15,586 bases of DNA from an uncultured Erysipelotrichaceae bacterium. Its GTDB lineage: Bacteria; Bacillota_I; Bacilli_A; Acholeplasmatales; Anaeroplasmataceae. The DNA lies in the NCBI GenBank assembly GCA_902783745.1, contig CACZRY010000114.1, forward strand, positions 1 through 15,586, written 5' to 3'. Below the pieces are notes generated by a model. It saw nothing but the letters and a program-made list of their open reading frames with translations, searched no databases and was not told where the DNA came from. This document shows, one piece after another, positions 15,526 to 15,586 of the stretch. The stretch's first letter is position 1. Every line of letters starts with the position of its first letter. The position numbers and the translations under genes are program-made.

Positions 15526-15586
15526 TATAATATTCTCCTTCAAAAACTCTTCTTGCAGGTCCTTTCATAGTTACATTGAAATCCTC
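15518..15586 (-). CDS. dapF: Diaminopimelate epimerase, last 22 residues (5' part outside window)
   Basis: The frame from the window end reads EDFNVTMKGPARRVFEGEYYND then TAA. The segment VTMKGPARRVFEGEY matches the conserved C-terminus of DapF (V-x-M-x-G-P-A-x-x-V-F-E-G-E). DapF interconverts LL- and meso-diaminopimelate. The stop lies in ATGATTAA, inside the start of dapL, consistent with consecutive steps encoded in one operon. Only 22 residues are visible, so the catalytic cysteines cannot be checked. Confidence 0.85.
   Translation of the reverse strand, partial: EDFNVTMKGPARRVFEGEYYND

Noticed and set aside
15526..15543. TTG start extending dapL by six residues
   Set aside because: The extension is the Shine-Dalgarno region itself; the ATG at 15525 matches the family N-terminus.
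1..15586. CRISPR array, insertion sequence, prophage or toxin-antitoxin system
   Set aside because: No regular spaced repeats, transposase, phage structural or toxin-like gene is seen; the polymerase-YolD pair occurs in prophages but has no other phage gene nearby.

Overview
The window is very A+T-rich (well under 35% G+C by eye) and every gene I can support lies on the minus strand, so genes are transcribed from high to low coordinates. Strong AAGGAGG-type ribosome sites, a UvrX-like polymerase paired with a YolD-like protein, a diaminopimelate (DAP) dehydrogenase and an LL-DAP aminotransferase point to a low-GC Bacillota (Firmicutes), perhaps an uncultured gut lineage near Erysipelotrichia or Clostridia. 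The polymerase gene ends in TGA at its normal family C-terminus, so the standard code rather than the Mycoplasma code is in use. The assignment is inference from gene content; no rRNA or other marker is present.

Layout in transcription order. (1) 15586-14344: the 3' end of dapF (meso-DAP epimerase) overlaps the start of dapL (LL-DAP aminotransferase) by 8 nt, and a strong terminator follows. (2) 14211-9275: a promoter and a leader with an inverted repeat, then carA and carB separated by 1 nt, a GAAA-loop hairpin, and a small zinc-ribbon membrane protein of unknown role. (3) 9252-5619: a promoter and one 1179-residue cyclic-di-GMP protein with the order pseudo-receiver, degenerate GGDEF, EAL, GAF, PAS-like, GGDEF, then a hairpin terminator. 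(4) 5567-4421: a pair of 19-bp direct repeats, an extended -10 promoter, ddh (meso-DAP dehydrogenase) and a terminator. (5) 4405-1: a promoter with a small palindrome, then a tightly packed operon of Y-family DNA polymerase, YolD-like protein, RNA m5C methyltransferase and an M16C (PreP-type) metallopeptidase cut by the window start.

Two themes stand out. Two independent routes to meso-DAP (DapL plus DapF, and Ddh) lie within about 11 kb, with separate promoters, so supply of this peptidoglycan and lysine precursor may be switched between routes. The cyclic-di-GMP protein carries an intact phosphodiesterase site upstream of an intact cyclase site, the reverse of the usual order, with cytoplasmic sensory modules between them. 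The rest is core metabolism (carbamoyl phosphate for pyrimidines and arginine) and maintenance (translesion synthesis, RNA modification, peptide degradation). I see no mobile element, CRISPR array, tRNA or rRNA. No clear new multi-gene system is evident; the best leads are the ddh upstream repeats, the reversed cyclic-di-GMP architecture and the zinc-ribbon membrane protein.
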